A program made the position numbers and the translations under genes. The notes below the pieces were generated by a model, which was not told the DNA's origin, ran no database searches, and was given only the letters and a program-made list of their open reading frames with translations. Shown here in pieces: positions 37,065 through 49,937 of a stretch of DNA of 64,000 nt. Location of the stretch: assembly GCA_033439265.1 (NCBI GenBank), contig JAVTVX010000012.1, positions 36,768,261 to 36,832,260 on the forward strand. Direction: 5' to 3'. Origin of the DNA: Dillenia suffruticosa (taxonomy: Eukaryota; Streptophyta; Magnoliopsida; Dilleniales; Dilleniaceae). Position 1 is the first letter of the stretch. The number at the start of each line of letters is the position of its first letter.

Positions 37065-39238
37065 GAACCCTTCTCAAATCCCTCAAAAAAATAAATGTTA
37101 CTTTTTTTTTTCTGGTACTGAAAAATAAATGTTACTTCTAAAACAAGGACAGGGGGGAGGTCCACTAGTAGCCCACTTCCCACCATCCAAAGCCCAACTA
37201 TGGCCCAATACGGACTAGAAGAGAAAATATAAAACACAACTAATAAAATAATATTTTTTAAGAAAAATATAAAAATTCAAAACTCTATAATTTTTTATGA
37301 ATTTTTCTTTTATTAAAAATATTTTAGATAAAATAAAAGTAAATCAAGTATGAAAGAATAGAAGATAATAATATGTATCACAAATGAAATTTTATTATTT
37401 TATTGCACCTATTATACAAATAGGAAATAATTTATCACTTATTTTTCTTCAATAAAGGATATTTTAAATACTTTTATTTATAAAAAATGTGATTAGGGCA
37501 AGAATTGAAAACATATATAATTTGACCGTTGTTTAACCCAATAAAATTATAACTCCTTGTCTCTGCCGGCTTGGTATTAGTTATATTTTAGCTCCTTAAT
37601 ATAAATTTTTAATTTTATATAAAATGGTCAACTTATACTTGTGGTGTATATTATTATCTATTGACCCATAATACTAAATTTTTTTTGATTTGAGTAATCG
37701 GACATTTTATTTTCTTAATCAGAGGTTTTGAATTCAAATATTAGAGAATAGAAAAAAAAAAATTTGAGAAAGTCAATCCCATAATTAACTCTATAATACA
37801 TGGATCGAATTAATAGGATGAAATGTGAATATCGGTTGATTTAGTAAAAAAAATTCTATTGAACCATAATCTCTTGCGCCATGTTGTGCAATTTTATAGC
37901 CATTAAGAATCCAGCCCAATTTGGTAAGCTAAATCTGTAAACTTCGCATAAACGAGTGGCTTACCTTTTGTAAGTCTGAACAAAGTCGCGGGGCGCCGGG
38001 GGCGGGGGAGGGGGAAATAAATCATAACATAGGATAAGATAAGTAATTGAAATAAAATCTTGAATCTAAATTGTGCGGTGAAAATTGGTGTTAAAAAGTT
38101 TCATCTATTAAAAGTTTTATCTCATTCTAATTAAATTTAATTGAATTCAATATAACTATTAGATATTAATGATTTATATAAAAAGGTAAGAGAATACCTG
38201 ATCATCTAAGACTTTGTTTTCATTTGAAATACGGCTTAAACATGGGAGCATATGGCCCGATGATTCACAATCAAACTCTTCTGTCGTGGCCTGCAACTCC
38301 ATCCCCTAAAATTCAACACGTAAATTTGTGCAAGAATGTTTCAGATGCAGAACTCTCTCTCTCTCTCTCTCCATCTATGGCTGGACCTAGGAAGAAAAAA
38401 AATTAAAGAGAGCTCTGAACAACTCCTAGTTGGCATGATAGCGAAACCTCAGGGGCTCTAAAACCACCAAAACAAAAATGTCCATATACTTGATTCGCTG
38501 CACATAATTTTACTCCATATATTTTCTCAAAAAACATTATTGTTTTTTCCTTTTTATGACAACCCGATAATTTGTTGGTACCATACAAGTCCCCAAACCA
38601 TTGCCAAATGCATTTGAGTAATACTAGAAATGTTGCCCTAGCTTGGGCGATGTCTTGGAAATTTGCACAATCTCGCTCTAAGTTAATTTTCCCTTCTTTT
38701 TGGATTCCAATCTCGCTCTAAGTTAATTTGCCTTTCTTTTCTCATATTGTTATTATTCTTACCAAGATAAATGTGATTTCACATCTTAACCTGAAATAAC
38801 CAGAGTGGCTCCTGGTGTGGGGTAGAGGCTCCTAGTGTTGCCACGAAGGTGGGCGCGTCTCTTCCCCTTGAGTGCAAGCTTATTTTTGCTCTCTCTCTCT
38901 CTCTCTCTCTCTCTCTATGTTCAACGAAGTCTTTTTCGATTAGACTGATGTATTTTTTTTTTTTATAATATCTTCGAAATATCAAGAGTTTCCGAAGTTA
39001 ATACAAAGATTTTCACAAATAAATTCAAATTTTGATGCCATTGTTTTACATGTACACGTTGCATCTCTCTATTACAAGAATATGAGAATTTCCGATCTCC
39101 TAAAAGAAAGACGAGGACAAGGCCTTATGCAAATACTATATGGATAAGTAGTAGTAAAAAGGCCCCAAAAAAAAAAAGAACAAATCATACTTTGGTGAGT
39201 GCAAAACAAGAAACAAAATACTGTAAGCCGCACTTTAA
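37065..39238. other. Intergenic DNA between the AAA gene and the intronless gene
   Basis: It is AT-rich and contains one SINE (annotated separately), a CT repeat at 38351-38371, a second CT/GA run at 38890-38915, and a tandem duplication of a CAATCTCGCTCTAAGTTAAT block at about 38669 and 38709. No supported coding sequence. The right edge before 39239 probably holds the 3' untranslated region of the intronless gene. Confidence 0.5.
37673..37855 (+). mobile_element. SINE, diverged, plus strand
   Basis: The flanks are a 15-bp target duplication with one mismatch, CTATTGACCCATAAT (37658-37672) and CTATTGAACCATAAT (37856-37870). The body is about 183 bp with a degenerate A-box-like GATTTGAGTAATCGG and B-box-like GGTTTTGAATTC. 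Its 3' part (GGATCGAATTAATAGGATGAAA..GAATATCGGTTGA) matches the family pattern in this window, and an A-rich tail follows. Confidence 0.7.
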
Positions 39239-40366
39239 TTAATACACTTTCTTAGTGAAGAGGTTGCGCAGGTTAAAAAGATTACTCCCCCCGCTTACGT
39301 TAGCACCACCACCCCTCTGTCCCCCACCTCCACCACCACCACCACCGCTGCCATCGCTACCGCCACCATCGCCGCCGCCACCAATTGTACTATTCTCATC
39401 GGTCCTACAACTCAAATGAGGCCTATACCCAATACACAAAGGAACATTCAAATTCAACACCCCAGCTCTGGCTCCTCCTCCGCCGCCGTCGCCGCTGCCG
39501 CCGTCGCCTCCACTGCTCTCGGTGGCGGCTCCGACGTTGCTTCGGCGAGTCTCCAAACCTTCTTTTTTCACTCCCTTTTCCGCACTCCGAATCGCAGGCT
39601 CCGACACCCTCATTCCACTGCCACGTCGGACTTGCCAGGCCGGGCTGCTTCGCCCCAAATGGACCCGGACCCCGACCCGGCCGGGACTACTAGGCCACTT
39701 TCTTGACTTTGACTCACCCCCCGAGTTGCTCCGTGAACAAGGCGCGCTGCTCACTTTCCGACTCGCCGCCAACGTCGACGCGCCTCGTTGACGACCGTTG
39801 TTATTTCCGGCGGATTTGCTCCGAGAAAATGGCCATATGTTAATATTAAGCTCTGCAGAACCCGACCCGGACCCACTGTTACTATTATTTCCTTTTCTTT
39901 TTCTCTCAGATTTTTTCTTCTCTTTCCCTCTGTCTCTCTCTTCCCCATTTTTCTTCTCGATCTTTTTGAATATGTCCGTCCATCTCTTCGACACCGTTAT
40001 ACACGACCCAGCTGAAATCTCGGGCCCGGATTCGGACTCCGAGTCGGGTACAAGCCGTTCCGAAATGGGCTTTTGTTGCTCTGATTGGATAGATTCGGGT
40101 TCTGGTGTCAGATCGGGTTGAGGAGTAGGGTCGGGTTGGGGTATGTGGAGAAGCTGAAGAGGGAGGAGAACGCCGTCAACGAACAATTCGTCAGCGGAGA
40201 GAAGATGGGGTTGAGGAAGAGATGGGTTTCGGAGCATCCAGAATTCGAACTCTGGTGAGTTAGTGTCAGTGCTGCTTCTTCTGCCACTGCTGCTAGGAGA
40301 GAGAGTATGTGGTTGTAGTTGTGGTTGTGGTGGGGGTTCTGGTTTCAGTGTAGGAGGAGACTTCAT
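39239..40366 (-). CDS. Uncharacterised plant protein, Pro-rich/basic/Gly-rich with ADELF motif
   Basis: This single-exon gene encodes 375 aa from ATG 40366; an in-frame ATG at 40486 would add 40 residues read largely through the CT-repeat leader and is unlikely. In order: a Pro/Gln-rich N-terminus (1-22); FEFWMLRNP at 40-48 and SADELFVDGVLLPL at 57-70; a Pro/acidic linker; a strongly basic lysine/arginine stretch (about 126-160, KRWTDIFKKIEKK then KEKKKSERKRKG) that could be a nuclear localisation signal; a Ser/Arg-rich part with WPFSRSKSAG and RKWPSSPGR; VLNLNVPLCIGYRPHL; a Gly-rich tract; and a C-terminal NLRNLFTKKVY. F-x-F followed by S-A-D-E-L-F-x-D-G occurs in several plant-specific families of unknown function, including MAKR-like and DUF1645-like proteins. 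I cannot say which applies. Codon composition is GC-rich and no homopolymer frameshift is evident. Confidence 0.8.
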   Translation of the reverse strand: MKSPPTLKPEPPPQPQLQPHTLSPSSSGRRSSTDTNSPEFEFWMLRNPSLPQPHLLSADELFVDGVLLPLQLLHIPQPDPTPQPDLTPEPESIQSEQQKPISERLVPDSESESGPEISAGSCITVSKRWTDIFKKIEKKNGEERDRGKEKKKSERKRKGNNSNSGSGSGSAELNINIWPFSRSKSAGNNNGRQRGASTLAASRKVSSAPCSRSNSGGESKSRKWPSSPGRVGVRVHLGRSSPAWQVRRGSGMRVSEPAIRSAEKGVKKEGLETRRSNVGAATESSGGDGGSGDGGGGGARAGVLNLNVPLCIGYRPHLSCRTDENSTIGGGGDGGGSDGSGGGGGGGGGQRGGGANVSGGSNLFNLRNLFTKKVY

Positions 40367-40368
40367 CT

Positions 40369-40403
<35 letters not shown>

Positions 40404-40540
40404 GGTGAGGAGAAGTTTCTGTCTTCGTTGGTTTCCTTAGGGAGGAGCCAGCAGAGAGGGTTCAGTGGAAAGGACCCTACAAGCAATAAAAAAAGGGGGA
40501 GAGAGAGGGAGAGAGAGAGAGAGAGAGAGAAAGAAGGGGC
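40367..40540 (-). promoter_or_regulatory. CT/GA-repeat leader of the intronless gene
   Basis: Upstream of the start codon, the plus strand shows GA runs at 40372-40402 and 40500-40532 (CT on the coding strand). They probably form the 5' untranslated region or core promoter. No TATA box was identified close by. Confidence 0.4.
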
Positions 40541-43500
40541 GGGGGAGGAAACAAATGAGAAGCGCTAAAAATCTAAACCAAAGAGATAAATCAATGTTGT
40601 GTGTGGATCAATAGGCCGTGATGTGTGCTAATGGTGGTGTTTGCTTGTTATTGTCCATCTCCGAGGGATTGACACTTTTAAAGAAGAGAATGCTCTCCTG
40701 CCATCTTAAACATAAAGATGAGATAAAGGAACAATAATAAAAATACGATTTCTAATGCCTGATTCCTTGGATGAATTATTATATATATAAAAATATAAAA
40801 ATAAAGAAAATTAAATACTTTTAAATTAAATCAATAATTGATTTAATTTTAATATATAATATTTTTTAATATCTCTTTTCAAATATAACGTAATATAATG
40901 AAAATTTTTTTAGTTTGAAAAATAATCCGAATAAAGGATTTAAAATCCGATGGATATTTTTTTGTTACTTCAAAATTTAAAATCCGGGTTACAAGATAAA
41001 AAAGGAGGATTATGACCGAAAAATAACTTTTTCCATAATGGACAAAGGGTATTCTCGAGACATACAAACGCATGAGTGGCGGGTGGTCTTAAACTTTCAC
41101 CATAATTCATATCGAAAATAGTTTAATATAACTTTTGTCTTTAGAAGAGTTTTGAACATGTTTTTGATACTATGTTAAGAATAGGATTGACTCTGATGAT
41201 ATGTTGAAGATGGAAGCAATATAAAATAATATGAATTCTAATATTTGATTGTTTTACTGAATTATTATAATAAATTAAATTTATATAAAAATCTATTGTC
41301 ATAAATATAGAAATATAAAAAAAAAAATTAAATATTTTTAAAATTAAATTAATTATTAATTCAATTTTTATACATGATATATTCTGACACATATGGTGAT
41401 TAGAAAAATCAACATATGTGTATACACACACAGTCGAGTCAACTAATAAGAAATGAAAAACATCTAAACAGGGCCAAAATCCTCTGAGCAATTTAAAAAT
41501 TCCAAAATTTCCAGATACATCTCTTTTGAGCCAAGTTTAATTATTTTGTTTCCTAAAAACTTTTAGCTTATAATAAATAAACTTTAAATTTTAAATTTTT
41601 TTAAAAAATAAAACAATATTTTGGTAGTAATTATATATATTCATGGACAAAAGAATTTCTTTTGTCACCCACTCATAAAGATATCACGAAAAATTTTCTT
41701 CCAACCATTTTTTATTGAGATTGCTTTAAAAAAATAAAGTTTAAAATTGTATTGTGAAGTGGGTTTCTGAGGATTTTTTTTTTTTTTTTTCTTTTTGAGA
41801 TTATGAATACACAAGAGTGAGGCACCGAAGAGGGAGTGTTGTCAAGTCATGGTGGTGCCATGTGGGGGTGATGATGGGGCACACATTCATGTTTGTTGCA
41901 TCTCTTTAGTTTCAAAAGGGATTTGTGGGCGTTGACATTGTCTTCTGTTGCATTATTCTATGCTACTTTTTTTTATTAATATCCAAAAAATATTCTTACC
42001 GATTTGATTTATAATAATTCTATTTAGAAAACGATTCTTCCAACATTCTTTACCTTTCTTTTGAGCATGGATAAGTTAAAAAGGGATACCAAAGATCATG
42101 TAAAATTATAATCTCAAATAGACCAAAAAATGACTTCAATCTTTTGAATGATTCAGACACTTGTAGATGCACATGTCTTATGTCACCCATATGCCTAATA
42201 TCATTGTGACATATCTCAAATCTAGATAGCATTGAGGGGGTAATAATAAAGAGAAGAAAATGCAAAGAAAGAGGTTAACCATGGTTCTTTTGTCAAAAAT
42301 TATGATTCTTAAGCAACTCTTCAATTAAGATAACATTAATTTGACCCTTTTAAGGCTACCATGGTGTGAAATAGCACCTTGTTCAAGACTTTAGCTAGGA
42401 CAACTTAAAATAGGATTTGAATCTGACCGGTTAGGTAAAAAAAATATTTTATTATGACTTTTCATCATTATAGTTAATTTTTATGATATGAATTAAATTT
42501 TTCTTAATTTAGTATCAGAATCATATTATTTAGCTCTGATCTGTCGTATGTATATAAAATTAATTATTTATGGAATCATCTTTTTCTTAACTAATTTTTA
42601 AGATAGAAAAAAGGGTATTTTTCTAACTACTAACCCTATGGTTAATAATTGTTATAATATTTTCCCCCTGATTACATCCTTATTCTCAAGGATGGAAAAC
42701 CAAAAATTGAGATTTTGATTCAATGAATTTTGAATCAAAATTTGCATTTATGTTAAGATATAAGGTGATAGAGACGAATAATACATGTAATTTGAGTTGC
42801 AATAAGATAGTTGGAGAAAAATAGAGATGAGAAAATTGAAAGACACTTTTCTTAAACTTTTTTTTATGAAAAATTTTATCCGATAAATATCGAAAATTCA
42901 ATTTTTGAACAAATTAACAAGAATCCACCATCAACAACTTCTTTCTTGGACATACAAGACCCTTCTTTATTGAACATTTAAAATCCTTTTTAGATAAAAT
43001 GAGAGATTTAGAAAGCGATTCTATACTTTGTTCTTCAATAGGTTTTGATATTGTTTTATTTACCACTTAATTTGTTTCATTACTTTCCAATTTCTTTTTA
43101 TTTTCTTACTCCATTTTCACTAAAATGTTGATATTTTTATCGAAACCAAATATTTTCAATATGTGTCATGAGAGTGTAAATTCTTTTGCCATGTTCATCA
43201 ATTGTTTGGTTGATTTCTTCCATTGTCTTGTGAACATGTGAATGAAATTTTTACATTTCAATATCTTGCCTTTTGAGATGTTCTTCAATGGGTTCATACA
43301 AAATTTCTTTTTAAATGACTTCATACAAAACTTCTTTTTCAATGGTTTCATATCCATTCTACCTTTTTTTTAATATTAACTAATGATTCGCAAGTTCTGA
43401 TATCAATTTATTTCGAACCAACTTAAGAAAATAAAGAAAGAGAGGAAGAGAGAGTGAGATCAAGAGAAGGAGAGAAATTAGGGAGAGAAGATAGAGAGAG

Positions 43501-44900
43501 AGAAAGAGAATGCAAAAGAAAGGATTTTCAATACAATTTCAATACATATTATTACATATTTTAGACAAAGAGAATACAAAAGAAAGGATTTTCAATACAA
43601 TTTCAATACATATTATTACATATTTTAGAAATCACTATTTATACTAATTTTATTGATTGTTTCATTTAACTACTAATCAAATTTTATTAATTATTAATTA
43701 ATCTAATAAATAAAATTAATCATTGATTATTTATATTAATTATCATTAATAACTAACTCTGTGGTCAGTAATTGTTACGGGTTGATGCGAAGGTGATGCT
43801 GTAGGCGACTCAATGAGGAACCACAACCGCCGTATAGGCCCCCCCCTCGCAAAGGGTATCTTAACAAGAGGGGGGGAACGTGAGGATATTTGTTAAAAAT
43901 GGGGTCTGTTTGTTGGCCACAGAAGATGATGGGGTAGGTCAAGGGCGTCCCAAATTCAGTGTTACAAACCCTGGCAATGCAATTTGGACCCCACTCTCCA
44001 ACAGTCCTTTTTCTCTTGAGCTATCCTCAAAGGACAGTACACTCTATCTACTGAATCGACTTTCGATTAATATAACCCCTTTCTTTCTCTTCACCATTCT
44101 CTCCGCTCGTTGGGATCCTGTGTCTCACCTACCATATCTTTTATTCTATGGTGCATCAAAGATTTGCAAACATGGATGATGTTTAAATATTCTCCTTCCA
44201 TCATCCCATCACAGATAACCCTTTTCAGGAATTTGTTTGTTTTAAGAACATATCAGCTTCTATTTATTTTTTATTATATGACATTTGATTAAAAATAATT
44301 TTATATCAATGAATTAAATAAATTAAATTTCAAATAACAGTTTATATCAATATATTTCAATCAATTTTTAATTATATCCCATTTGAATAAATCTATTTAG
44401 TTAAAAATCGATCAAAACTTGTAAATTTATATTGTTATATAAAATTTGAATTAATTTGTTTGATTCACGTAACATTATTTTTTAATAGAAGAGTATATTA
44501 CTAATTCTGTCTCTCTCTCTCTCTTTTTTAATATTTAATATGCAGATAATAAAAATTTGCATCATGGAGTGGAATTTTAAGGTTCAAACCTCATTGTTTG
44601 CATGTTGAGTGGTAAATATGTGCAATATAAATAGTTTCACTAATGTTTAAATACTTTGTAGGCTCTTAAAATTACCATTGACCCCTTGAAATTTTCTATT
44701 TTTTTTCCTATTTCGAGCTCTTAGAAAGTGCTAAATGATAAAGTGAGACTCATCGTGACAAATAAGATGTTAAAACTATATTGTAAACTAAAAACAATAC
44801 TAATAAAAAAAAGAAAATAGAGAGAGAAAGTGACTGATTTCTTATTCTTTTGTATAAATTTTCATTTAATCGGATTTGTTAAATCTCTATATCACCATTT
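40541..44900. other. AT-rich intergenic DNA
   Basis: No gene is supported. There are AT-rich runs, long T/A tracts (41781-41801), a GA-rich patch (43430-43510) and a tandem duplication of 64 bp (43506-43629). A GC-richer stretch at about 43775-44165 contains runs of C and G and might be an LTR or insertion fragment, but I could not define its ends. The 99-aa ORF at 43880-44179 lies in it and resembles nothing I know. Confidence 0.5.
43506..43629. repeat. Two-copy tandem duplication, about 64 bp
   Basis: The block GAGAATGCAAAAGAAAGG, continuing ATTTTCAATACAATTTCAA and ending in TACATATTTTAGA, is repeated immediately with one or two differences (second copy from 43570, starting GAGAATACAAAAGAAAGG). 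It is non-coding and a recent local duplication. Confidence 0.8.
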
Positions 44901-44904
44901 TTCT

Positions 44905-45521
44905 AAAATTCATAAGTCAAAAATTTTGATGAAATATGTTTTGTTCTATCACTTTTAATATATCATTCTTTGAGTTGGGAGATGCATACTACATCATCCT
45001 CATATAAGACTATCGGTGCCTCGTTTCTTAAAGATAAATCATAAACTTCTCGTATGTGCTGAATCACAGATCTTAACCATACACATTTGTGACTAGTTTT
45101 ATGGATTGCCAAAATTTTAATACGATTAAAGGATGTGCCTACTATTATTGGTTTCATAGAACACCATTGAATGACGGTGCCACTATAGGTGAACACATTT
45201 ATGAAGATCAGATAGGTATCTTGCATCTACAAAATCAACCAAATCTGTTTTGGATAGTTTAGGAAAATAAAAATCCATATCTTTTGTATCCTATGGGTAA
45301 CGAAATATATATTTAACCTCATTATAATATTTTCGGGTTGGACAAGAGCTATATCTCATTAATAAATTAATGAAAAATGATATATCAAATCGTGTATAAA
45401 TAGTGAGATACATGAGTGGTCCAATTGTTATGGAATTTTCAGATAAAAAAACTTTTAAAAAAATTATCGTGTTATCACTTTCTCTTGATATTATTTTATA
45501 TTCACATGAAATAATGATCAC
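44905..45521 (-). pseudogene. Ty1/copia polyprotein 3' remnant (RT tail and RNase H)
   Basis: Minus-strand translation reads GPLMYLTIYTRFDISFFINL and RYSSCPTRKYYNEVKYIFRY, the well-known end of the copia reverse transcriptase domain. After a stop come LVDFVDARYLSDLHK, GTVIQWCSMKPIIVGTSFN, HKCVWLRSVIQHI and YEDDVVCISQLKE. Following a further stop is YIKSDRTKHISSKF. These are the RNase H landmarks of copia elements in the correct order. Several stops break the frame, and neither LTR nor the upstream gag/integrase was found, so this is a truncated fossil. Confidence 0.85.
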
Positions 45522-45980
45522 AAAAATTCCAATTTATTATAAGAATTATACAAAATTCATAATCATATATCACAAATATGTAGTCCCTATAATTAACCAA
45601 TTCATAGTATTTCAATGAGATATTTCAACGCAAACAAGTTTTGATAAAATTGTCATATCTCGAACTGTAATGTCTGGATTGAGATGAATCTAATTGTTAT
45701 AATAAATTAAAATTTAGGCCTACAACTTTTATGCTCATAGTTAGATTCAATTCTAACTGCACAGAAAAAATCATATCAAACAATGTTTTACTTTAAAATT
45801 CACAACACAACTTGTGCAGTCATAGAAAAATTAATATAACTTTTTTTACATATATGAGATTGAGATGATTCAAATAGTTATTTAAAGATAAAACTACTAT
45901 GTTTGTGTTCAAATTATCCGAATAAACCTAGAACGTAGTAAGAATTGAAACACGGTTTAGCATAGAAACATGATAGTTTT

Positions 45981-47017
45981 CACTACAAGAAAATAGATTT
46001 TCAGTGATGGAAAATTACTGACGGAAAAAATTCCGTCGCTAATAACGAGGGATTTGCGACGGAATAATGTCGACAAAATACTAAGCGATTTGTAATAAAA
46101 ATTAGTGACGGAAATATTTTCGTCGCTAATCTGTCGCTGTAATAGTCAACCATAAAAAAAAAAAAAAAGAAAAAGGAAAAAAGTTATAAACCTATCGACA
46201 ATGGATTACCGATGGAATTTGATGGAATTTTTAGCGACAGAAAATTTTTTTCACTAATCCATCGGTATATTGGTGAAGGAAATTTTTTTTTTAAATATAT
46301 AGTCATCAGCGACGAATTACCGACAGAAAAATTAACGACAAAGTACTGACCGATTTTTTTTAAAAAAAAATTTTAATATATATATATATATTTATTTATT
46401 TTTTTATTTAATTTTATTTAATAATTAATTTTAATTTTAATTTTATTTTATTTTGTAGAAGAATAATATTATTTTATATTTTAAATTTTTTATTATCTTA
46501 TTTTATGCTAAAATAAAATTATTTTATTATTTATAATAAATTATAATTTTATATTATTTTATTATTATTAAAAAATATGAGATAAATGTAATAAATAAAA
46601 AAAAAAGGATTGTAATTAGGATGCTAGCTTGGTCAGTGGTGGTATTGCTCTTATCATTTTCATTGTGCGCAGTTCGAACGTCACTGGATGCATTTTGGAG
46701 GCAATTCTCACAAATTAAAAAAACGTGGGTCGGTGGGCGGGTTGGTGAGTCGGCAGGCCCCCGGAGCAGTGTATATATTTTTTTGAGATCTCAAAAATTA
46801 GTGACGGATCCCAATCTGTTGTTGATTTTTTTTCCTTTTTTTATCATTGATAGATTTTTTCTATCGCTGATATTAACGACGGAATAAATTTATCACTAAT
46901 ATTTAGCGAGGTGACTTTTAACGACGGAAAAAATCCGTTGTCAATACCTTTCAGCGACGGAAAATGAACTTTCAGTAACAAAATTTTTTGTCGCTGAAAG
47001 TCCTTTTTCTAGTAGTG
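45981..47017. mobile_element. Non-autonomous CACTA (En/Spm) element
   Basis: This 1,037-bp element starts CACTACAAGAAAATAGATTT and ends in TTTTTCTAGTAGTG, which reads CACTACTAGAAAAAGGACTT on the other strand; terminal inverted repeats with CACTA ends are diagnostic. A 3-bp target duplication TTT flanks it (45978-45980 and 47018-47020). Both subterminal regions are full of GCGACGGAA-type short motifs in both orientations, the expected transposase-binding repeats. The interior is AT-rich and has no transposase; the 88-aa ORF at 46621-46887 is not similar to TPase or TNPA. Confidence 0.92.
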
Positions 47018-47937
47018 TTTTCTATAGAAAATATGTTATTTTGAAAATTTACCAAAATTTCATTTTTTAATAAAGTTCTTCAAATTGTACGCCATTTTAA
47101 AGTTATGGAAATCTAGTTTTTTTTAGAATAAAACCTTATTTGATTTATAATTGTGCAGAAAAAGATATTGAATTAAGAACAGAGCATGGTCATACTATGA
47201 AATTGGACAATTTTTCTGTAAAAATCATACTATTTCAAAAGTTCACCAAATATTTAATTTTTCATGAAATTTTTCGAATCATATGTCACTTTAAACTTAT
47301 AGAAATTTAGTTTCATCAAAAGAAAACCATATTCAATTTGGAGTAATGCAGAAAATATTATGAATTAAAAACTACATCAAGGTTAAACTATCTAAAATGT
47401 TAAATTATGATTTTCTTCTATCTTTTGATATTTTAACGTGAAATTTTTCTTTTTTTTTTCAATCTATCATTATTCTAATACCACAAATAATTTGAAACCA
47501 TATTAAATATGGCTATTAGGTATAAAAAAAATAAACACAAACATAATACTTGTATCAAATTTGTAATTTTTCCTTTGAGTTTCTTTCATTTCCTCTCCAA
47601 ACTTTCTTTGGATTTTTATGTTACTTTTTATATTTCCTACGGCCCTTTTTGCTTCCCAAAGACTAAGGTTAACGTGTGTATAGATGAAAGTGGTTTATTT
47701 CAAGCTCAAATGATAGTTTTCATAGAGATTTAGGTGGGTTTTTGTGAGAGAATAATGGAATGTGGGAATAGGGTTTTCTTTTTGGAAGGGAAGACCCTCT
47801 GATCTCTCCCCCTACTCTCTTACTCCTCTATGGAAGTGGAATGTGGGTCTCCCAAACATAGTGATGTGTCAAAGATATAAGTGTCATATATTGGGTGCTC
47901 ATGTGTCATGGTGTCCTTTGTAATAGTGTGACACATA

Positions 47938-48007
47938 CCCTTTGTGGGTATCACACCAAACCCTTTGTGGGTATCACACCAAACTCTTTGTGGGTTCCAC
48001 ACTAAAC
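47938..48007. repeat. Three tandem copies of a 23-bp unit
   Basis: CCCTTTGTGGGTATCACACC plus AAA occurs twice exactly and a third time with changes (CTCTTTGTGGGTTCCACACT). Non-coding; probably replication slippage. Confidence 0.8.
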
Positions 48008-49599
48008 CCTAATTCGATTTTTATATGTGTTTATTCTGATCATTCTCATTCACTGATATGTCCGATTAATCTATACAAATTTTAATACCCGATTTATAGT
48101 TTAAACCATAAATATAAAAATTAAAGCATACGTCGCAATAAAAATCAATGAATTTTAACACAGTGTAATACAAATAATTTAAATGTGTCTAGTAAAATAA
48201 GAAAAATACAAATACAATTACATGACTTAATGATTTCTCAAAGCGGACCCTTATAGTATTTATACAAATTGGAATGTGTACATAAATGAAAGTTTTAAAG
48301 TAAAGTATTCTTCCCACTATGTTATATTTTCATATTGTTATATTGATATATAAAAAATACTATTAATAGCAATATCGAAATCACATTTATTTTTCTAAAA
48401 TATTTACTTTTCAGAAATTGGACATCTATTTAAACTTTGTAGGGTTTGTAACAAAAACATTATATTTTTATAAGAGTTTGAGAGAAATTTTTTATTTTAT
48501 AAATTCAAAGAGCAAAAGTGAAATTGACCTTACCAAAGGAGACTTCACTTTTTTTTTTTTTTTCCAAAGGAAAAGCAATTGTTGCGCCATGAGGATGTGT
48601 GACTGAATTGCCTACTAGATGGGCAATCTTGATGGCCAGAGGGATGCCACCCCTGCATGGCTAGGTTAGGATTACCACGTATGGTACACTGGGAAATTGG
48701 GTATAATAGGAGTGGGAGTTGTGCTTAGAGACCACTTTATAGGGTGACCTTCGCAGCTGTGGCAGGATTGTGGAGAATCCTAGTGGGGTCAAAACATGTG
48801 TTGGATCAGGGTTCCCCAAAGTTGTTTTGGAGGTAGATACCAAGTATATGTTTGGGGGGATTTTTTTTTTCGTTTTCCTTCTCTTTGTAAAGAGAAAGTC
48901 TAACAAACAATATTTTTAAAAAATTTTTAAAAATATGAACTTTTTTTATAAATTTTTTTTTTAAATATCTGTTAAGAAAAAAAAACTCATGAGATGAGGT
49001 TTTTCTTTTCATTTTTTTTAATGCTCCAACTTTTCTAAAAATATAGGCTTTTTGATTCCATTTATATTCTTGTATAATTATTTTATTCTATTAATATTTT
49101 CATTTAAATGATACAAAATTTTAAATATATTAATTAATTTTTAACTTTTAACAATAAAAAGAAAGTGTTAATAGAATTGATTTTTAAATTAAATTTCGTA
49201 TCTATTTGAATTAAAATTATCGAGTCAAGAAAGAAATACAGAGAGAAACTCATGTGTAGATTGGTTGACTTACCATCGGACCTGTTCTTCCACCGCTTGG
49301 GAGCGGGCTAGCTCGCCCTCGTTAAATTCACCCAAAAAGGTCTTAAAATTTAGTTATAGAAAATAAAATATATATTCCTAAGAAAAAAATAAAATTATTT
49401 AATTACTTTTAAATCCAAAGTAACTAAGCCTATCCCATCAAAATTGAATACCCTAAATTGATGGGGCACACGTTTTGAGAACATAATAAACCAATGCATA
49501 AGATCAAGAATGCAATAAATTTGATTAAAGGTACCCCATAAACTGAATGCCTCTCGAGGAGTTCTTCTCCGTCTCGACCCTATCGAGGTTGAACCCTCT

Positions 49600-49737
49600 G
49601 ACCTTAAAGAGATTTCTTAAATTACAATTTATTGACCTTGGCAGGGTTTCACGAGGAATTATTCTTCAGACCTTAAAGAGATTTCTTAAATTACAATTTA
49701 TTGACCTTGGCAGGGTTTCACGAGGAATTATTCTTCA
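49600..49737. repeat. 69-bp tandem duplication
   Basis: The block beginning GACCTTAAAGAGATTTCTTA (49600-49668) is repeated at 49669-49737 with a single difference near its end. Because 69 is a multiple of three, the duplication stays open in one plus-strand frame (49547-49765, repeating LKRFLKLQFIDLGRVSRG). I recognise no homologue and treat the ORF as chance. Confidence 0.85.
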
Positions 49738-49854
49738 AACCCCCCAACCGAAGTGCATTGGTTGAGCACTATATCCAAGGAGAGAACAACAGCTGTGACC
49801 TTAATATGAACTGGCATTTTTCTAATTTTAATTTGTGGGCTCCAACAAGTGATG

Positions 49855-49937
49855 CTTCTTCTTCTTCTTCTTCTTCTTCTTCTTCTTCTTCTTCTTCTTC
49901 TTCTTCTTCTTCTTCTTCTTCTTCTTCTTCTTCTTCT
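49855..49937. repeat. (TTC)n microsatellite, about 27 units
   Basis: An uninterrupted CTT/TTC trinucleotide run of 83 bp lies between GATG and TATGGGAG. It is non-coding in this context (serine codons in a short ORF) and likely highly polymorphic. Confidence 0.9.

Noticed and set aside
43880-44179. 99-aa plus-strand ORF in a GC-richer patch
   Set aside because: No recognisable domain; the patch looks like an insertion fragment whose ends I could not define.
46621-46887. 88-aa plus-strand ORF inside the CACTA element
   Set aside because: It lies within the non-autonomous element and has no similarity to CACTA proteins; the hydrophobic start is a by-product of base composition.
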